From contig JAZRQY010000004.1 of assembly GCA_045650185.1 (NCBI GenBank), positions 1 to 50,927 on the forward strand: DNA of 50,927 nucleotides, in the 5' to 3' direction. The stretch is from Scatosoma sp045650185 (GTDB lineage: Bacteria > Bacillota > Clostridia > Christensenellales > Borkfalkiaceae). The position numbers were made by a program, and so were the translations under genes. The notes beneath the pieces are model-generated. The model worked only from the letters and a program-made list of their open reading frames with translations. It searched no databases and was not told where the DNA came from. Position 1 is the stretch's first letter; every line of letters starts with the position of its first letter. Positions 50,264 through 50,927 of this stretch are shown piece by piece.

Positions 50264-50927
50264 ATGAGAAAAGGGTTTTTGAAAATTTTTACTTGCTTGC
50301 TGTTTTTGATTTTCAGCTTGGGCGTGTTCGCTGCTTGCGACACGGGCTCTGGCTTGGAATATGAAAAGCAAGACGGCGGCTATAAGGTCGTTGGTATTGG
50401 TGAGTATGAGGATGCGGTGCTGGTCATCCCCGAAACTTATAAGGGCAAGCCCGTCGTCGCAATCGGCGCAGAGGCGTTCACCAAGAATAAGGAAATTGGT
50501 TTCCTCGAAATCCCCGACAGCGTTACCGTTATCGAGGATAAGGCGTTTGCAAGCTGTACCCGCTTGGAGGGCGTTACCATGGGCAACGGCGTTACCACCA
50601 TTGGTAAAGAGGCGTTTGCTTATTGCGACAGCTTGAAGTCGATTACCTTCTCGAACTCGCTTACGAAGATTGACGACATGGCGTTCTATACCTGCAGAAA
50701 ATTGCTGGCGATCTCCTTCCCTGATACCTTGGAGACGACCGGGAAGAGCGCGTTTGCCGGCGCTAGCGATAGGGAAGTGCACAACAGTCTGCAAACGGTT
50801 AATTTCGGCAAGGGCTTGAAAAATATCGGCGAAAACGCGTTCTTGAATTGCGCGAACCTGCTCGACGTCATCATTCCCGACGGCGCGCCTACCGTGATTG
50901 CAAAAGGTGCGTTTATGAATTGTAGCA
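50264..50927 (+). CDS. BspA-like leucine-rich repeat lipoprotein (partial)
   Basis: An open frame from ATG 50264 (GAAAGGAA upstream) runs off the window end with no stop. A lipoprotein signal (lipobox FAAC, Cys about residue 26) is followed by BspA/LRR_5 repeats: VIPETYKGKPVVAIGAEAFTKN, LEIPDSVTVIEDKAFASC, MGNGVTTIGKEAFAYC, FSNSLTKIDDMAFYTC and so on, each about 23 residues. It is a second BspA-like lipoprotein after the 8427 gene, but without the Cys-rich units. It is divergent from the AraC gene. Confidence 0.85.
   Translation, partial: MRKGFLKIFTCLLFLIFSLGVFAACDTGSGLEYEKQDGGYKVVGIGEYEDAVLVIPETYKGKPVVAIGAEAFTKNKEIGFLEIPDSVTVIEDKAFASCTRLEGVTMGNGVTTIGKEAFAYCDSLKSITFSNSLTKIDDMAFYTCRKLLAISFPDTLETTGKSAFAGASDREVHNSLQTVNFGKGLKNIGENAFLNCANLLDVIIPDGAPTVIAKGAFMNCS

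Overview
The window is chromosomal DNA from a low- to mid-GC Gram-positive bacterium, most likely an uncultured gut member of the Clostridia. This rests on sigma-A type promoters (TTGACA-17-TATAAT), AGGAGG ribosome binding sites, lipoprotein-type surface proteins with BspA-like leucine-rich repeats, a DnaD-like primosome gene, DegV, the ACT/PFL gene pair and carbohydrate-uptake ABC genes. The genetic code looks standard. I could not place it to genus.

Layout. (1) 1-5444 is the right end of an integrated mobile element (ICE or prophage-like): the C-terminus of a RecD/UvrD-type helicase, a hypothetical gene, a possible single-strand annealing protein, a CHC2/TOPRIM primase-like protein, a Tn916-type sigma factor and HTH_16 pair, a possible structured RNA and a tyrosine integrase. 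The integrase faces a tRNA-Leu gene, the probable attachment site; a broken second copy of the tRNA-Leu 5' half lies beyond it. (2) 5445-6019 is a minus-strand tRNA cluster (Leu, Leu fragment, Cys, Gly, Val). (3) 6200-10140 holds a small DUF1508-like protein, an XRE repressor with an operator cluster, a trypsin-like protease lipoprotein and a BspA-like lipoprotein. (4) 10140-11380 holds tRNA-Ser and a 0.55-kb MITE-like element with 26-bp inverted ends. (5) 11381-25900 is the housekeeping core: a divergent dnaD-like gene, then a long plus-strand run (hydrolase-like protein, signal peptidase I, DegV, membrane protein, ACT, PFL, pepF, dnaB, tsaC/sua5, low-MW tyrosine phosphatase, rpiB, upp, S51 peptidase) ending in tRNA-Leu(CAG). 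(6) 25900-28000 holds hairpin-repeat DNA, a 19-bp tandem repeat, a candidate 6S-like RNA with its own promoter and terminator, and two AT-rich surface-protein genes. (7) 28340-32140 has an MBL-GDPD fusion, a second MBL hydrolase, a hairpin repeat array and an SGNH esterase. (8) 32400-43981 is a carbohydrate-acquisition operon: ABC binding lipoprotein, two permeases, then three large secreted proteins (Ig-like, DUF4838-like, Big2/GLUG-like). (9) 43982-48983 has IS/MITE ends, an overlooked 50-aa gene and two tandem paralogous secreted proteins of unknown function. (10) 49000-50927 has interspersed repeats, an AraC regulator and a divergent, truncated BspA-like lipoprotein gene.

Best candidates for something new: the 44370-48983 locus (50-aa peptide plus tandem secreted paralogs), the 6S-like RNA at 26310-26472, the possible structured RNA before the integrase, the MBL-GDPD fusion, and the MITE carrying tRNA-Leu-like remnants. 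All assignments come from reading the sequence; no database search was made.
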